This document shows, piece after piece, positions 33,074 to 42,203 of a DNA stretch of 64,000 nt. The stretch's first letter is position 1; each line of letters starts with the position of its first letter. The notes under the pieces were generated by a model. That model had not been told where the DNA came from and did no database searches. It worked only from the letters and a program-made list of their open reading frames with translations. The position numbers and the translations under genes are program-made. The DNA comes from CAVRXQ01 sp963849105. Its GTDB lineage: Bacteria; Actinomycetota; Acidimicrobiia; Acidimicrobiales; Bog-793. Where the stretch lies: positions 310,001 to 374,000 of the forward strand of contig CAWKGD010000005.1 in assembly GCA_963849105.1 (NCBI GenBank). The letters are read 5' to 3'.

Positions 33074-33847
33074 GTGCCCACTCCAGACGGTGTCCTCGAG
33101 CGATCCATCCTCGCCCTTGTGAGCCGGATCTCCGGTAGGACGGTGGTCGCACTGGCGCTTCTCCTCTACGCGGGAGGCGGCCTTGTCTTGCCGCTCACGC
33201 TCGGCTGGTCGACGTACTACCTGGTTTGGGCGAATGTCGTCAGCACCACATTCGCAGCGGTCGTGAGTGTTGGATGGTTCGCAGTTCGGATTGAGGCAGG
33301 GCATCGGAGGCATCTTGTCGAGTGGACCACGAATCTTCGCCTCCTCAACGCGTCCGAGTTCGAATGGCTCGTCGGAGAGGTGCTTCGGCGCGAGGGCTGG
33401 ACAGTCAAAGAGACGGGAAGTCAGGAGGGACCCGACGGCAACATCGACCTCGAATTAACTCGCGACGGCAAGAGAAAGGTCGTCCAGTGCAAGCGTTGGA
33501 CGTCCCAGTCGGTTGGCGTCGATGAGATTCGACGATTCTTAGGCACTCTCATGCGCGAGAAGCTTCCCGGGAAGGCGGGAATCTTCGTCACCCTTTCGAG
33601 CTTCACCGAGCAAGCTCGTCAGGAGGCGCGGGACGCCGAAATCATCCTTATTGACAACCGCGAGTTGTACTCGCGCATTGAAAAGGTTCGTCAGCCAGAG
33701 GCGTGTCCGGTGTGCGGGTTGCCCATGGTCCTCGATCGATCCTCGCGCGGCTGGTGGATGCGATGCGTAACGGGTGGCTGCCTGGGAAAGCGCGATCTTG
33801 GGAGCGATGCTGGGCGCGCCATCGACCTGCTGATCCAACCGCGGTAG
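33074..33847 (+). CDS. Membrane-anchored Mrr-like nuclease with C-terminal zinc ribbon
   Basis: This 257-residue protein (GTG start) has two N-terminal hydrophobic segments (TVVALALLLYAGGGLVLPL and YLVWANVVSTTFAAVVSVGW) followed by an Mrr_cat restriction-endonuclease fold. The catalytic core is complete: the fold opens NASEFEWLVGEVLRREGW, then GPDGNIDLELTRDGK (Asp) and VVQCKRWTSQSVGVDEIR (Q-x-K). The C-terminus holds a four-Cys topoisomerase-type ribbon: ACPVCGLPMV and MRCVTGGCLGKRD. The DNase would face the cytoplasm at the membrane, where defence or DNA-processing roles are known for related proteins. Target is unknown. Confidence 0.88.
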   Translation: MPTPDGVLERSILALVSRISGRTVVALALLLYAGGGLVLPLTLGWSTYYLVWANVVSTTFAAVVSVGWFAVRIEAGHRRHLVEWTTNLRLLNASEFEWLVGEVLRREGWTVKETGSQEGPDGNIDLELTRDGKRKVVQCKRWTSQSVGVDEIRRFLGTLMREKLPGKAGIFVTLSSFTEQARQEARDAEIILIDNRELYSRIEKVRQPEACPVCGLPMVLDRSSRGWWMRCVTGGCLGKRDLGSDAGRAIDLLIQPR

Positions 33848-34167
33848 CGACTTATTCAGTCGTTCCGAAGAGTCATGTCGCTTTGCACCTTGACGAAGCA
33901 CAGACCACGCACGCGCATCTTGATATCGCACTCCAAACCTGCGCGTGTCGGTGAAATCGAAGCGATCGCGGATCCGACTCACGAGAAGCACTAGAGCTGT
34001 CTCGAGTGGGTCGGTGGCTCCGTCGATCCCGCCGAGTTCGACCTCGCGAAGGCGAACTCTCGCTGTCAGCGGGTTAGCTGAACTCCTCGCTTCGCAACCA
34101 CCGCGCTTTGGAAGCGCGTCGCCGGTCAGGCTCTGGCAGGGCGTCGTGGAGGGCGATGAAGGACCCC
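33848..34167. other. Intergenic 0.32 kb, no secure gene
   Basis: A minus-strand open frame here includes VRLREVELGGIDGATDPLET and LVSRIRDRFDFTDTRRFG, which has protein-like composition, but it continues antisense into the nuclease gene and has no recognisable family. I leave it unannotated. Confidence 0.35.
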
Positions 34168-34434
34168 TCACCTTCGATACACGTCCCTCCGGTGATCGAC
34201 GTCCAGGACATGCACGATCTGATGCTCATCATCGATTCGGTATCGAACGCGGTACTCGCCGCGGCGCGCGCGCCACTGACCCTCGAATGGTTGGCGCAGT
34301 CGAGCGCCGACGCGATGTGGGTCCTCAGCGAGGTGACCGAATATGAACTCGACGCACGCAACCGCGACGGACTCGGGCAGGTGCTCGGCGAGTCGACGGG
34401 CAGGGCCCCGGGCCACGACGACCCGGTAGCTCAC
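34168..34434 (-). CDS. RelE/ParE-superfamily toxin
   Basis: This 88-residue toxin has the family plan YRVVVARGPARRLAEHLPE, a central PHRVGARLRQPFEGQWRARR, and the typical end GEYRVRYRIDDEHQIVHVLDVDHRRDVYR. The last motif is the RelE-like R-Y-x-I...V-x-x-V-x-H-R-R-D-x-Y-R. Basic residues and the terminal Tyr fit a ribosome-dependent mRNA interferase. Its ATG overlaps the antitoxin stop by four bases, showing translational coupling. Confidence 0.9.
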   Translation of the reverse strand: MSYRVVVARGPARRLAEHLPESVAVACVEFIFGHLAEDPHRVGARLRQPFEGQWRARRGEYRVRYRIDDEHQIVHVLDVDHRRDVYRR

Positions 34435-34721
34435 CCTGGGGTCTCAGCGCTGCGATGCTCCGCCAGAAGCGCTCGAACCGCGCGCTCGTCGAGCACGTCG
34501 CCGGCCGCGATCTCTGACTCGGCCACCTTGATCCGCTCTTGGGCCCCCGGATCTTCCAGCAGCTCGAGAGTGGCCTCGATGGCCTCCAGGTCCTCAGCCG
34601 CGAGCAGTACGACGTACTCGCGCCCGTTCTTCGTGATCTGTACCCGCTCGTGAGTCGTCGCTACCTCGTCGGCGATCTCCGAAAGCCGGGCTTTGACCTT
34701 CGAAAGTGGGAGGGTGACCAT
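34431..34721 (-). CDS. Phd/YefM-family antitoxin
   Basis: This 96-residue antitoxin has the N-terminal DNA-binding Phd/YefM fold (MVTLPLSKVKARLSEIADEV, then HERVQITKNGREYVVLLAAE), followed by an acidic helical tail that would wrap the toxin. It should repress its own promoter and neutralise the downstream RelE-type toxin. ATG 34721 is chosen because a TATAAT element ends eight bases upstream, so the mRNA probably starts at the ATG and is leaderless. A TTG three codons earlier is less likely. Confidence 0.9.
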   Translation of the reverse strand: MVTLPLSKVKARLSEIADEVATTHERVQITKNGREYVVLLAAEDLEAIEATLELLEDPGAQERIKVAESEIAAGDVLDERAVRALLAEHRSAETPG

Positions 34722-34729
34722 AGACCACA

Positions 34730-34735
34730 ATTATA
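34730..34735 (-). promoter_or_regulatory. -10 element of the toxin-antitoxin operon
   Basis: On the minus strand TATAAT is followed by eight bases and then the antitoxin ATG. There is no room for a ribosome binding site, so a leaderless transcript is predicted, common in actinobacteria. No good -35 hexamer is seen. Confidence 0.6.
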
Positions 34736-34815
34736 GTCCAACCAGGCGCTGGCGCCGCTCCTGCCGCTGGTCGTAGAGATTAGGGACGCGGTTAGGGATC
34801 GCGCTTGAATCGAAG

Positions 34816-34841
34816 AGAGCCGGTGCCAATGCACCGGCTCT
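34816..34841 (-). terminator. Hairpin downstream of initiator tRNA
   Basis: AGAGCCGGTGC (34816-34826) and GCACCGGCTCT (34831-34841) form a perfect 11-bp stem with a 4-base loop. It begins 18 bases beyond the tRNA 3' end on the minus strand. No U-run follows; an intrinsic terminator of the GC-rich, U-poor type is the likeliest role. Confidence 0.7.
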
Positions 34842-34858
34842 GACGTGCCCCTATTTCG

Positions 34859-34932
<74 letters not shown>

Positions 34933-34996
34933 GCGAAGAAGGAGGATTTTAACAGTGCCTCCTCTCGACCGTCCCGGCCGATGGGGGCCGCCTAGA

Positions 34997-36271
34997 TCAC
35001 CAGGTTGGCCAGCCGGACGGCACCGCTCCGCTCGGAACGCTCTGTTGGAGGATTCCACCGGGCGCGCCGAGCGAAACAAGGAGCTGATCGAAATTCCAGC
35101 CAAATGCCGTTGAGTTCGATCCGTTGAACTGCCCCGCGACCATCGCCATCGTGTCGCCTTCGGAGCCGTTCGCCCATCCTGTTTCGATCCCCGTCCAGCC
35201 CTCATAAATCTCGCCAATGACCGTGTTCGCGGTGACTTGCTGGCCAATTGAGACAGTGGGGTTGATGTCCTCGGCGGCGTACACGACCAGTCCCGCCGCC
35301 GGACCGGATTCGAGCTTGTAGGTGATGAAGGTGCCACCCGGCCAGCCACCGTTGACAGTGCTCAACACAACGCCGTCTCCGATCGCGTAAATCGGTCCGT
35401 AGGCCATGTAGTCGACGCCCTGGTCGATCCGCTCGGGGCTCAGACCTTGAGCCCCGCGGAGCGGGTTCTCGTAACCGGTCGGCGCATCCGGCGTCGCATT
35501 CGACGGCGTCGTCGGGGCAGGCGTAGGAGCCGAAGCGGTGGCGACCGCGGCGCGCTTCGCGAGCACGGCCTCTTCCTCTTCTTGCCGCTCCTGCGCCTCT
35601 TGCTTCTTGGCGATCAAAGCGAGCGCGATCTTCAACTGGCCCTGAGTCGCGTTGAGATCTTCCGTCTCGCGCGCGACCGCGGCATCGGCGGAGTGCTGGT
35701 CGGGAATCAACTGGCGCATCACTGCGTTGATCGAGGCTTGTTCTTGGCCGAGGACCTTGCGTTGGTGCGAAAGCGCGTGGATGTCGATGAGGTACGCCGT
35801 CGCCGCCGATTGGAGTTTGCCCGAAGCGAGCTGCGAATAGACCGAAGCTACGTCGGAGAGCGCACTCGGCACGCCGATCAATGCCGCATCGCCACCCGCA
35901 CTTCCTGCATAGACATATGAGTCAACGGCGAGGGTGCGCAAGCGGTTCGCGGCGCGCCTCGTCGCTACTTGGTCGGTCGCGATCGCGTGTCCGGTTGCGA
36001 CCAGCGCCGCGTGAACCCGCTGCTGTTTCCCAAGTTCTAAGTCGTACTGCGCGACGAGAGTCTCTGAGAGCTTGCCGGCGGCTGCGATTTGTGCCTCGAG
36101 TTGCACGATTCGTTTCTTGTCGCCGTTGACGTTGTTCGACGCGGACGCGGACGGTACGGCCACAAACGCAATCGCGAAGAGGCCGCTGATGACGAAAGCC
36201 ATTCGCTTGGCGAGGGGCCGCCGGAGCGGGAAGCGCCGGGGCGCGTCAACGAACTTCGGACGGCCACCCAC
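34997..36271 (-). CDS. Secreted coiled-coil protein with degenerate LytM/M23 domain
   Basis: This 424-residue exported protein has an N-terminal signal/anchor (RMAFVISGLFAIAFVAVPSA), a long coiled-coil (about residues 55-260, including LKIALALIAKKQEAQERQEE), a Pro/Thr-rich linker and a C-terminal LytM-like domain. In active M23 peptidases the domain starts H-x-x-x-D and later has H-x-H. Here these read RIDQGVDYMAYG and VVYAAEDINP, so both the first metal His and the H-x-H are missing. It resembles EnvC/NlpD-like activators, which regulate peptidoglycan hydrolases without cutting. GIETGWANGSEGD near the end is typical of the actinobacterial form. GTG start. Confidence 0.85.
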   Translation of the reverse strand: MGGRPKFVDAPRRFPLRRPLAKRMAFVISGLFAIAFVAVPSASASNNVNGDKKRIVQLEAQIAAAGKLSETLVAQYDLELGKQQRVHAALVATGHAIATDQVATRRAANRLRTLAVDSYVYAGSAGGDAALIGVPSALSDVASVYSQLASGKLQSAATAYLIDIHALSHQRKVLGQEQASINAVMRQLIPDQHSADAAVARETEDLNATQGQLKIALALIAKKQEAQERQEEEEAVLAKRAAVATASAPTPAPTTPSNATPDAPTGYENPLRGAQGLSPERIDQGVDYMAYGPIYAIGDGVVLSTVNGGWPGGTFITYKLESGPAAGLVVYAAEDINPTVSIGQQVTANTVIGEIYEGWTGIETGWANGSEGDTMAMVAGQFNGSNSTAFGWNFDQLLVSLGAPGGILQQSVPSGAVPSGWPTW

Positions 36272-36359
36272 GGGTCGTAGACCGTACCCGCTCTGACCAG
36301 GCCTGTCGAGGAAAGATTCCTGGTTAGAGCCCCGTGGCGGCGCGCTCTCGGCGTCGTGC

Positions 36360-38424
36360 CTAGCCGGTGGCGGGGTGTGTCGGGAAGCTCCCGCCCGGCC
36401 CGAGCAGGTCGAATCCGTCCGGAGTATTCAAAAGACCCTGTCCCCTGCCTGGAACGCCGGTCCTCCCGTACTGCCAGACGACACTCCCGGTCACGGGGTC
36501 GACGGCGACCACCCGGTCGTTGTAATCGTCGTTCGCCATCAGCACCCCGGATGGGAGCAATTCGACGAGGGAGGGATGATCGAGCTCGCCCGGACCAGAG
36601 GTCGGCGAGTAGCGGTAGAGGACCTTTCCTTTCTCGTTGAACTCGACGAACGCGCCGGGCGAGGCGTAGTCGGCGATCAGGTAGCGATCGGGGCCGATCT
36701 GTTGCGGGTCGGAGGGATACGCGATCGGGAGCTGCACTGACCACACCAGCTTGCCGCGCATCGTGAACTCGTCGACCCATGAACCCGTCACCTCCGAGAC
36801 GAGGAGGTCGCCATTCTCGAGCGGCGTGTCTCCGTTCGGCGAGTAGATCGACGTCGGCGGATTGTGCGCACAAACACCGGAGGTTCCGATTTGTCCGATG
36901 ACCTGCTTCGTCGTCGGGTCGATGAAAACGACGCGGCAGTTGTAGGCGTCGGCAACGGTGATGGAACCGTTGCGCAACATGTAGGCGTCATCCGGCGTGT
37001 TCAGGTATCCCGCAGCGCTCCCTGCACGACGGGGATGACCGTAGGTCCAAAGGATGCGTCCCGAGGGGTATCCAATCTCGACGAGCGTGTCGTTCCCCTC
37101 CTCGTTGGAGATGATCGCCGAGCCGTGTCGGATGAAAAACGCGTCGTCGGGAAAGTAGAAGCCACCAGCCGGCACGTGCGCACCAGCGGATGGGTAGCGC
37201 CAGATCACGCGGTCCTTGTCGGAAAGCACGATCAGGCGGTCGTTTCCACGGTCGGCGACGAGCAGCGTGTCCCCGTAGTAGGGCGATCCCGCGCCGGGTT
37301 CGCCCGCGTAGCCGAATCTCGCGTTCGGTTCGATCATCTGAACGTCCCCCGTCACGGCCCCGGCCGCCGTCTCTCCTCCGACGAGCCAGGCACGGTGGCC
37401 GACCACGGCCACCCCGGCGTGCGCGACCGCGACGAAGAGGTGACCCGCGAAGAGCGCCTGATCGGTCCGCGGATCCCACGCGTAGATCGCGCGACTGTCA
37501 CGCATCGCGACGGATCCGTTCACCAAGCTCGTCACACCGCCCGCGATATAGATCGTTCCTCCGAGGTTTGCTGCGGCGGCACCCGCGAGCGGTATCGGAA
37601 GCGAGCCGACGACACTCACTCGACCGCTCGAAGGGTCTACGCGTTCAACCGCTCGCGTCGGCTGGCTGGATCGCACACGTTCGACGGAGTCCCCGCCGAA
37701 TACGTAGATCGCGCCGCGAAGTGCCGCGACGGCGGGATACCGAATCGCGTATACGAGCCTGGCGACCGTCTTGAAATGCAAACCGTCGGTCGTCGCCAAA
37801 ACGGCACGGTCACCTGACGTTCCGGCGTAGCCGCCGACCAGATAGGTCGTCTTGCCGATGGTCACAGCTTCCGCGTCCGCGCGCGCGGGGGAGGCGGCCG
37901 ACGATCGCGTCGATGCGTGCCGACGTGACGGCGCTCGACGCGATCCGCTGGACGTCGTTCGACGGTGCCGAAGAGCCGCCACCAAAGACGTACCCCCGCC
38001 CGTCGATCACCGCGCCCGCCGCGTCATGAGCCGCGGCAGCAAGCTCGCCGATCGAGGAAATGGAGCCGGTAATCGGGTTCACGAGATCAACGGCCCGGGT
38101 GGACGCCCCAGAAGACAGAAGTCCTCCGGCGACGACGATCTCACCGGGTCGCGCTGCCGGGAGAACGACGGGCCGCGAAATCGGGGTCGCGAGGGTCCAA
38201 GTTTCGAGACCGGATTCAACGGCAACCGCCCCCCGCGACGCGTGGCGCGCGGTGGGACCCGCCGACCCGCCGAAAAGGGTAGAGATCCCGTAGCCAGCTG
38301 CACTCGAAAGTACGACGCTAAGCACGGCGAGCCGCATTAGGCCACGCCGTCGCGCAGCTCTGCGACGGGCCAGCCGACGGGCGATCTCCGCGCGGCTCAA
38401 AGGGGCGGTGCGTTCGGGACTCAT
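36360..38424 (-). pseudogene. Membrane-anchored Kelch/beta-propeller protein, frameshifted
   Basis: Two overlapping frames make one protein. The first part (38424 to about 37893) has a basic cytoplasmic start, one membrane helix (LMRLAVLSVVLSSAAGYGI) and Kelch-like repeats (EIVVAGGLLSSGASTRAV, GRGYVFGGG). The second (about 37890 to 36360) resumes TIGKTTYLVGGYAGTSGDRA with more Kelch blades. It then has PQQ/NHL-like repeats such as SGRILWTYGHPR and GSVVWQYGRTGVPG. The switch falls in CCCCCGCGCGCGCGG, where one missing base or one extra GC dinucleotide explains the shift. The repaired protein would be about 690 residues. Role unknown, probably extracytoplasmic binding. Confidence 0.75.
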
Positions 38425-38501
38425 GCCGCGATTACTCCTTTACCTGGGAAATCGCTGGCGGATGCCCGACGAACCTCGCCGCGACCTGCGACAATGACCA
38501 T

Positions 38502-39278
38502 GTGGCGTGGTCAGCCCTGTTCTATCGCACATACGAGCGTCGTCTGCTGCGTTCCCTCGACCCCGAGAAGCTCCCCCACCACGTCGGCGTGATCCTCGAC
38601 GGTCATCGACGCTTCGCCCGAGCAGAAGGACTCGCCGAGTACCAGGAGAGCTACCGCAGCGGCATGGCGAAGTTGCGGGAGCTCCTGCGCTGGTCTGCGC
38701 AGCTGCATCTGCCCGCGGTCACCGCGTGGGTGCTCTCGACGGACAACCTCCGCCGTCCGACGAGCGAACTCGATCCGTACTTCGACGTTTTGGTCGAGCT
38801 TTTGGATGAGCTACCGGTCCTCGCGCACAGCCTCGACTGCTCGGTGCGGGTGATCGGAAGCCTCGATCTTCTGCCCGCGCACCTCGCCGAAGCTGCGAAG
38901 CGGGCGGAATCCGACGCACCCGGTGAAGAGGCGAAGTGGCGCTTCACGCTGGCCCTCGCCTACGGCGGGCGTGACGAGATCATCGACGCGGCGCGAGCGC
39001 TCGTCACCGGCCTCGTCGGTGATGGCGTACCCCCCGACGACCTCGCCTCCCATATCGACGCAGAGGGCATCGCGGCGAACTTGTACACCGCCGATCTTCC
39101 GGATCCTGATCTCCTCATCCGCTCGAGCGGCGAGGCGCGATTGTCCGGGTTCTTGCTATGGCAAGCGGTCTACGCGGAGTGCGTCTTCGTCGACCCGTAC
39201 TGGCCGGAGTTTCGCCGCGTCGACTACCTGCGCGCGCTGCGCGATTTCGCGAGACGAGAGCGCCGCTTCGGTCGCTGA
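38502..39278 (+). CDS. cis-Prenyltransferase (undecaprenyl diphosphate synthase family)
   Basis: This 258-residue enzyme condenses isopentenyl diphosphate with an allylic diphosphate in Z geometry. Motifs are HHVGVILDGHRRFARAEGL (the catalytic Asp of D-G-N-R/G-R-W is kept but Asn is His and Trp is Phe), AVTAWVLSTDNLRRPTSEL, LALAYGGRDEIIDAA and LIRSSGEARLSGFLLWQ, ending near YWPEFRRVDYLRAL. The DGN-to-DGH change and S-D-N-L in place of S-x-E-N-W suggest the short-chain Z-farnesyl or actinobacterial second paralogue rather than the main UppS. GTG start. Confidence 0.9.
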   Translation: MAWSALFYRTYERRLLRSLDPEKLPHHVGVILDGHRRFARAEGLAEYQESYRSGMAKLRELLRWSAQLHLPAVTAWVLSTDNLRRPTSELDPYFDVLVELLDELPVLAHSLDCSVRVIGSLDLLPAHLAEAAKRAESDAPGEEAKWRFTLALAYGGRDEIIDAARALVTGLVGDGVPPDDLASHIDAEGIAANLYTADLPDPDLLIRSSGEARLSGFLLWQAVYAECVFVDPYWPEFRRVDYLRALRDFARRERRFGR

Positions 39279-39290
39279 TCCCGCCCGTCG

Positions 39291-42194
39291 TTACGCGGGT
39301 GCCGCCGCGGAGTTCGTCACGGATGACTTTTTGGTCGTCGTCGTCGTCTTCTTCGACGTCGGAGCGGTCGCGTTGACGATCGCGTTCGCTTCAGAAAGCA
39401 GGCGTCCGGCCGCCGTCACATCCGCCTGATACGTGCCGAGGTTCCCCGCCGCCAGCGCAGCCTGCGCGTCCTTGAATTCCGCGGAGGCCTGAGCAATGTC
39501 GGACTTGGCCTGCTCGGGGATCTGTGTCGACGAGATCGGCTGCTTGCCGAGCGTCGGAGGTGCCGCTCCGAAGACGTAGGCGAGCGCGGCAGACAACGTT
39601 GGCTCCATCGCGATGTCTTTGCCGTACACCACGATCACGTCGACTAGTTGCGGGAACGGCGTCTGGGTGGACGAGACGTACAGCGGCCGGACGTAAATCA
39701 GAGAGTCGGCGATCGGCAACACCTGGACGGTTCCCAAGTAGACCTGGGAGCCCTTCGAATCGAGGAGGGTGATCGCCTTCGAGATCGTCGGATCCGCACT
39801 GATGTCGGCGTTGGCGAGGCCGGGTCCGTGGATCGATTGGCCGGGCGTGACGTACGCGGAGAGTTGCCCGTAATCAGCGAGGTTCGAATTGGCGACGAAC
39901 AGCGAGCGCAATGTCTGCAGGTTGCCATTCGACGAGAACGGGACCAACGGCTCGAGAGCGTCGAAGCTGAGCTGATTCTGGCCCGGCAGCTGCAACAGCT
40001 CGTAGATCGGCGTGAACGGCGCCGTGAAGCCGTTCGGTCCGATCTCGAGTGACAACGAAGGCGAGCCGTTCGAGGAGTTCGAGGTCTGCGAGAGGTCCCA
40101 AGCATCAGAGAGGCTGTAGAAGCCAGACGCCGAAGTGATGTGGTAGCGACCGTACATCTCGGCCTGCACCTCCAACAGGTCCTGTGGGTAGCGCAGGTGC
40201 TGTTGGAGCTGCGGGTTCATGTCCTTCAGTGGCTTGAACAGACCGGGGAAGACCCGCTCGTACGCCCGGATCAACGGGTCGTTCGGCGCGATGACGTAGA
40301 AAGACATCTTCCCGGTGTACACGTTGACCACGATTTTGACGGCGTCGCGCACGTAGTTGAAGTTCCCCGAGAGCCCGGAGCTCGCCGGTAGGTCCCCGTT
40401 CGCCGCGGCTTGCGCGTACGGGTAGCTCGAACTCGTTGTGTACCCGTCGAGGAGCCAGTAGATCTGGCCGTCCGCGATCACGGGATACGGGTGCGAGTCG
40501 ATCGAGAGGAACGGCAGCGCCCTCTTGACGCGCGTCTCGATATTGGGGAGATAGATGAGATGCGATTTCGAAGTGATGAGATTCGAGATCAACAAGTTGA
40601 GGTCGCGCAGGTGGATCGCGAAGGCGAGACGGCTGACGAAGCCCGAGATCGGTATTCCCCCGCATCCGTCACAGTGCCCACCGACGGTCGAACCGTTTGC
40701 CTTTTGGTACAGCACTTCAGACTGCTTCGTGTTGGTGACGGCGAAGGTCTCGCTCCCCGACGCGTAGTAGATCGACGGCGTCGAGACGTGCAGCGCTTTG
40801 TCGCTCGATGAAACCGGAACGCCGCCGACGAGGAAGTCCGGCACGTTCGCCGAACTCGTCGTGTTCGCCTGCGCGACGACGGCGCCGTAGCCATGGGTGA
40901 ACGCGAGGTGGGTATTGACCCAGCTCTGTTGGGGTAACCCGGAGGTGTTGAGGGAACGGACACCGATCACGACCGGCGTGAGGGCGTGGCCGATCATGTA
41001 CCGATCGACGCTCAGCGACGTGACCGAGTAGTAGCTGCGGATCTGCTGGAGCTTCTCGAAGGTCGCGAGCGACGCGTTCGGATCCCAGAGCATCACGTCG
41101 CGAAGTGTCTGTTGATACTGGTCGAGCACCGCGGAAGTGAGGTCCTCGTTCGCGGGAAACGTGTGCGTTCGGACGTTCGCGATCCCCATCGCGAAGCGCG
41201 TCGCTTTGATGTTGTCCTTGATATAGGGAAGTTCGAGTCGGCTCTGGGCGGGCGTGACCCGCAGGGCCTGGAAGAGCGCCGGATAGATCACCCCGACCGC
41301 CAACGCGAGGAGCGCCCACAACCCGAGGCCGATGCCCGGCAGCACGACCGAACGCTGATAGACGTTCACGCTGAACAAGACGAACGCGATCAACGAGACG
41401 ATCGCGAGCAGCGTCATCGCGTGGAGACGGACGTGGACGTCGGTGTAGCCCGCGCCCTGGACGACGCCGTTGGTCGACAGGTCGAGCACGTACCGGTCGA
41501 CGTAGTAGTACGCCCAGGCACGCTCGAGCGCCAAGAACGCGAGGATCAGCGACAGGTGCGCGACAGCGCGACCCTCGACACGCGCGCTGCGACTCAGCCG
41601 GATCGCCCCGTTCAAGAAGTACGCGATGGCCGTGACGATGAAAACGACGATGAGCGTCGTGAAAATCCAGTCGACGAGGAACGAGAGGAACGGCAAGCGG
41701 AACACGAAAAAGCTCGCGTCGCGGTGGAAGAGGGGGTCCAGCTGACCGAATCGCACCGCATTCTCGAACAAGATCCAGTGCTGCCACTGTCCCGACGCTC
41801 CCGCGCCGAGGATCAGCGCGATCACGAACGAGATCACCGTCCGAAGCGCCCGTGCGTGCGGCCCGATTGTCGACTGATAGCGGCGGACAAGCTCGTTGTC
41901 GGGACCGAGCAACGCCGCCCTCGGCGCGACGGTGTCGACCACCGCGAGCGACGCCCACAACACCGCCCACGCGATGGCAACGAACACCGCGGCGAGCACG
42001 ATCTTCGTGACGATGACCTGTCTCCAAACCTCGCCGACCCCGGAGTAGTGGAACCACAAGAAGTCCGCGTAGAAACCGGCGACGCCCTGGATGACGAAGA
42101 ACAGGATGATCAGCGCCGCGACGACAATCGCGATGATGAGATTGCGTCGACGCGTCTTCGGTCGCGCTACTGGTTGATCACTCGGGACGCGCAA
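39291..42194 (-). CDS. UPF0182 (COG1615) large membrane protein
   Basis: This 967-residue protein has about seven hydrophobic segments in the first 300 residues, beginning RRNLIIAIVVAALIILFFVIQ, and a large extracytoplasmic domain. Family features include GFYADFLWFHYSGVGEVW, SQWHWIL-like ENAVRFGQLDPLF, NDISIYFASG-like PSIYYASGSETFAVTN and DGYTTSSSYPYAQ. The C-terminal 60 residues are Ala/Thr/Lys rich. UPF0182 proteins are conserved in actinobacteria and cyanobacteria without known function. It overlaps neither neighbour and is followed ten bases upstream by the DivIVA-domain gene, so they may be cotranscribed. Confidence 0.93.
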   Translation of the reverse strand: MRVPSDQPVARPKTRRRNLIIAIVVAALIILFFVIQGVAGFYADFLWFHYSGVGEVWRQVIVTKIVLAAVFVAIAWAVLWASLAVVDTVAPRAALLGPDNELVRRYQSTIGPHARALRTVISFVIALILGAGASGQWQHWILFENAVRFGQLDPLFHRDASFFVFRLPFLSFLVDWIFTTLIVVFIVTAIAYFLNGAIRLSRSARVEGRAVAHLSLILAFLALERAWAYYYVDRYVLDLSTNGVVQGAGYTDVHVRLHAMTLLAIVSLIAFVLFSVNVYQRSVVLPGIGLGLWALLALAVGVIYPALFQALRVTPAQSRLELPYIKDNIKATRFAMGIANVRTHTFPANEDLTSAVLDQYQQTLRDVMLWDPNASLATFEKLQQIRSYYSVTSLSVDRYMIGHALTPVVIGVRSLNTSGLPQQSWVNTHLAFTHGYGAVVAQANTTSSANVPDFLVGGVPVSSSDKALHVSTPSIYYASGSETFAVTNTKQSEVLYQKANGSTVGGHCDGCGGIPISGFVSRLAFAIHLRDLNLLISNLITSKSHLIYLPNIETRVKRALPFLSIDSHPYPVIADGQIYWLLDGYTTSSSYPYAQAAANGDLPASSGLSGNFNYVRDAVKIVVNVYTGKMSFYVIAPNDPLIRAYERVFPGLFKPLKDMNPQLQQHLRYPQDLLEVQAEMYGRYHITSASGFYSLSDAWDLSQTSNSSNGSPSLSLEIGPNGFTAPFTPIYELLQLPGQNQLSFDALEPLVPFSSNGNLQTLRSLFVANSNLADYGQLSAYVTPGQSIHGPGLANADISADPTISKAITLLDSKGSQVYLGTVQVLPIADSLIYVRPLYVSSTQTPFPQLVDVIVVYGKDIAMEPTLSAALAYVFGAAPPTLGKQPISSTQIPEQAKSDIAQASAEFKDAQAALAAGNLGTYQADVTAAGRLLSEANAIVNATAPTSKKTTTTTKKSSVTNSAAAPA

Positions 42195-42203
42195 AGGGGT
42201 TCG

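Noticed and set aside
33539..34171. Long minus-strand frame antisense to the Mrr-like gene
   Set aside because: Half of it is antisense to a clear nuclease gene and no family is recognisable.
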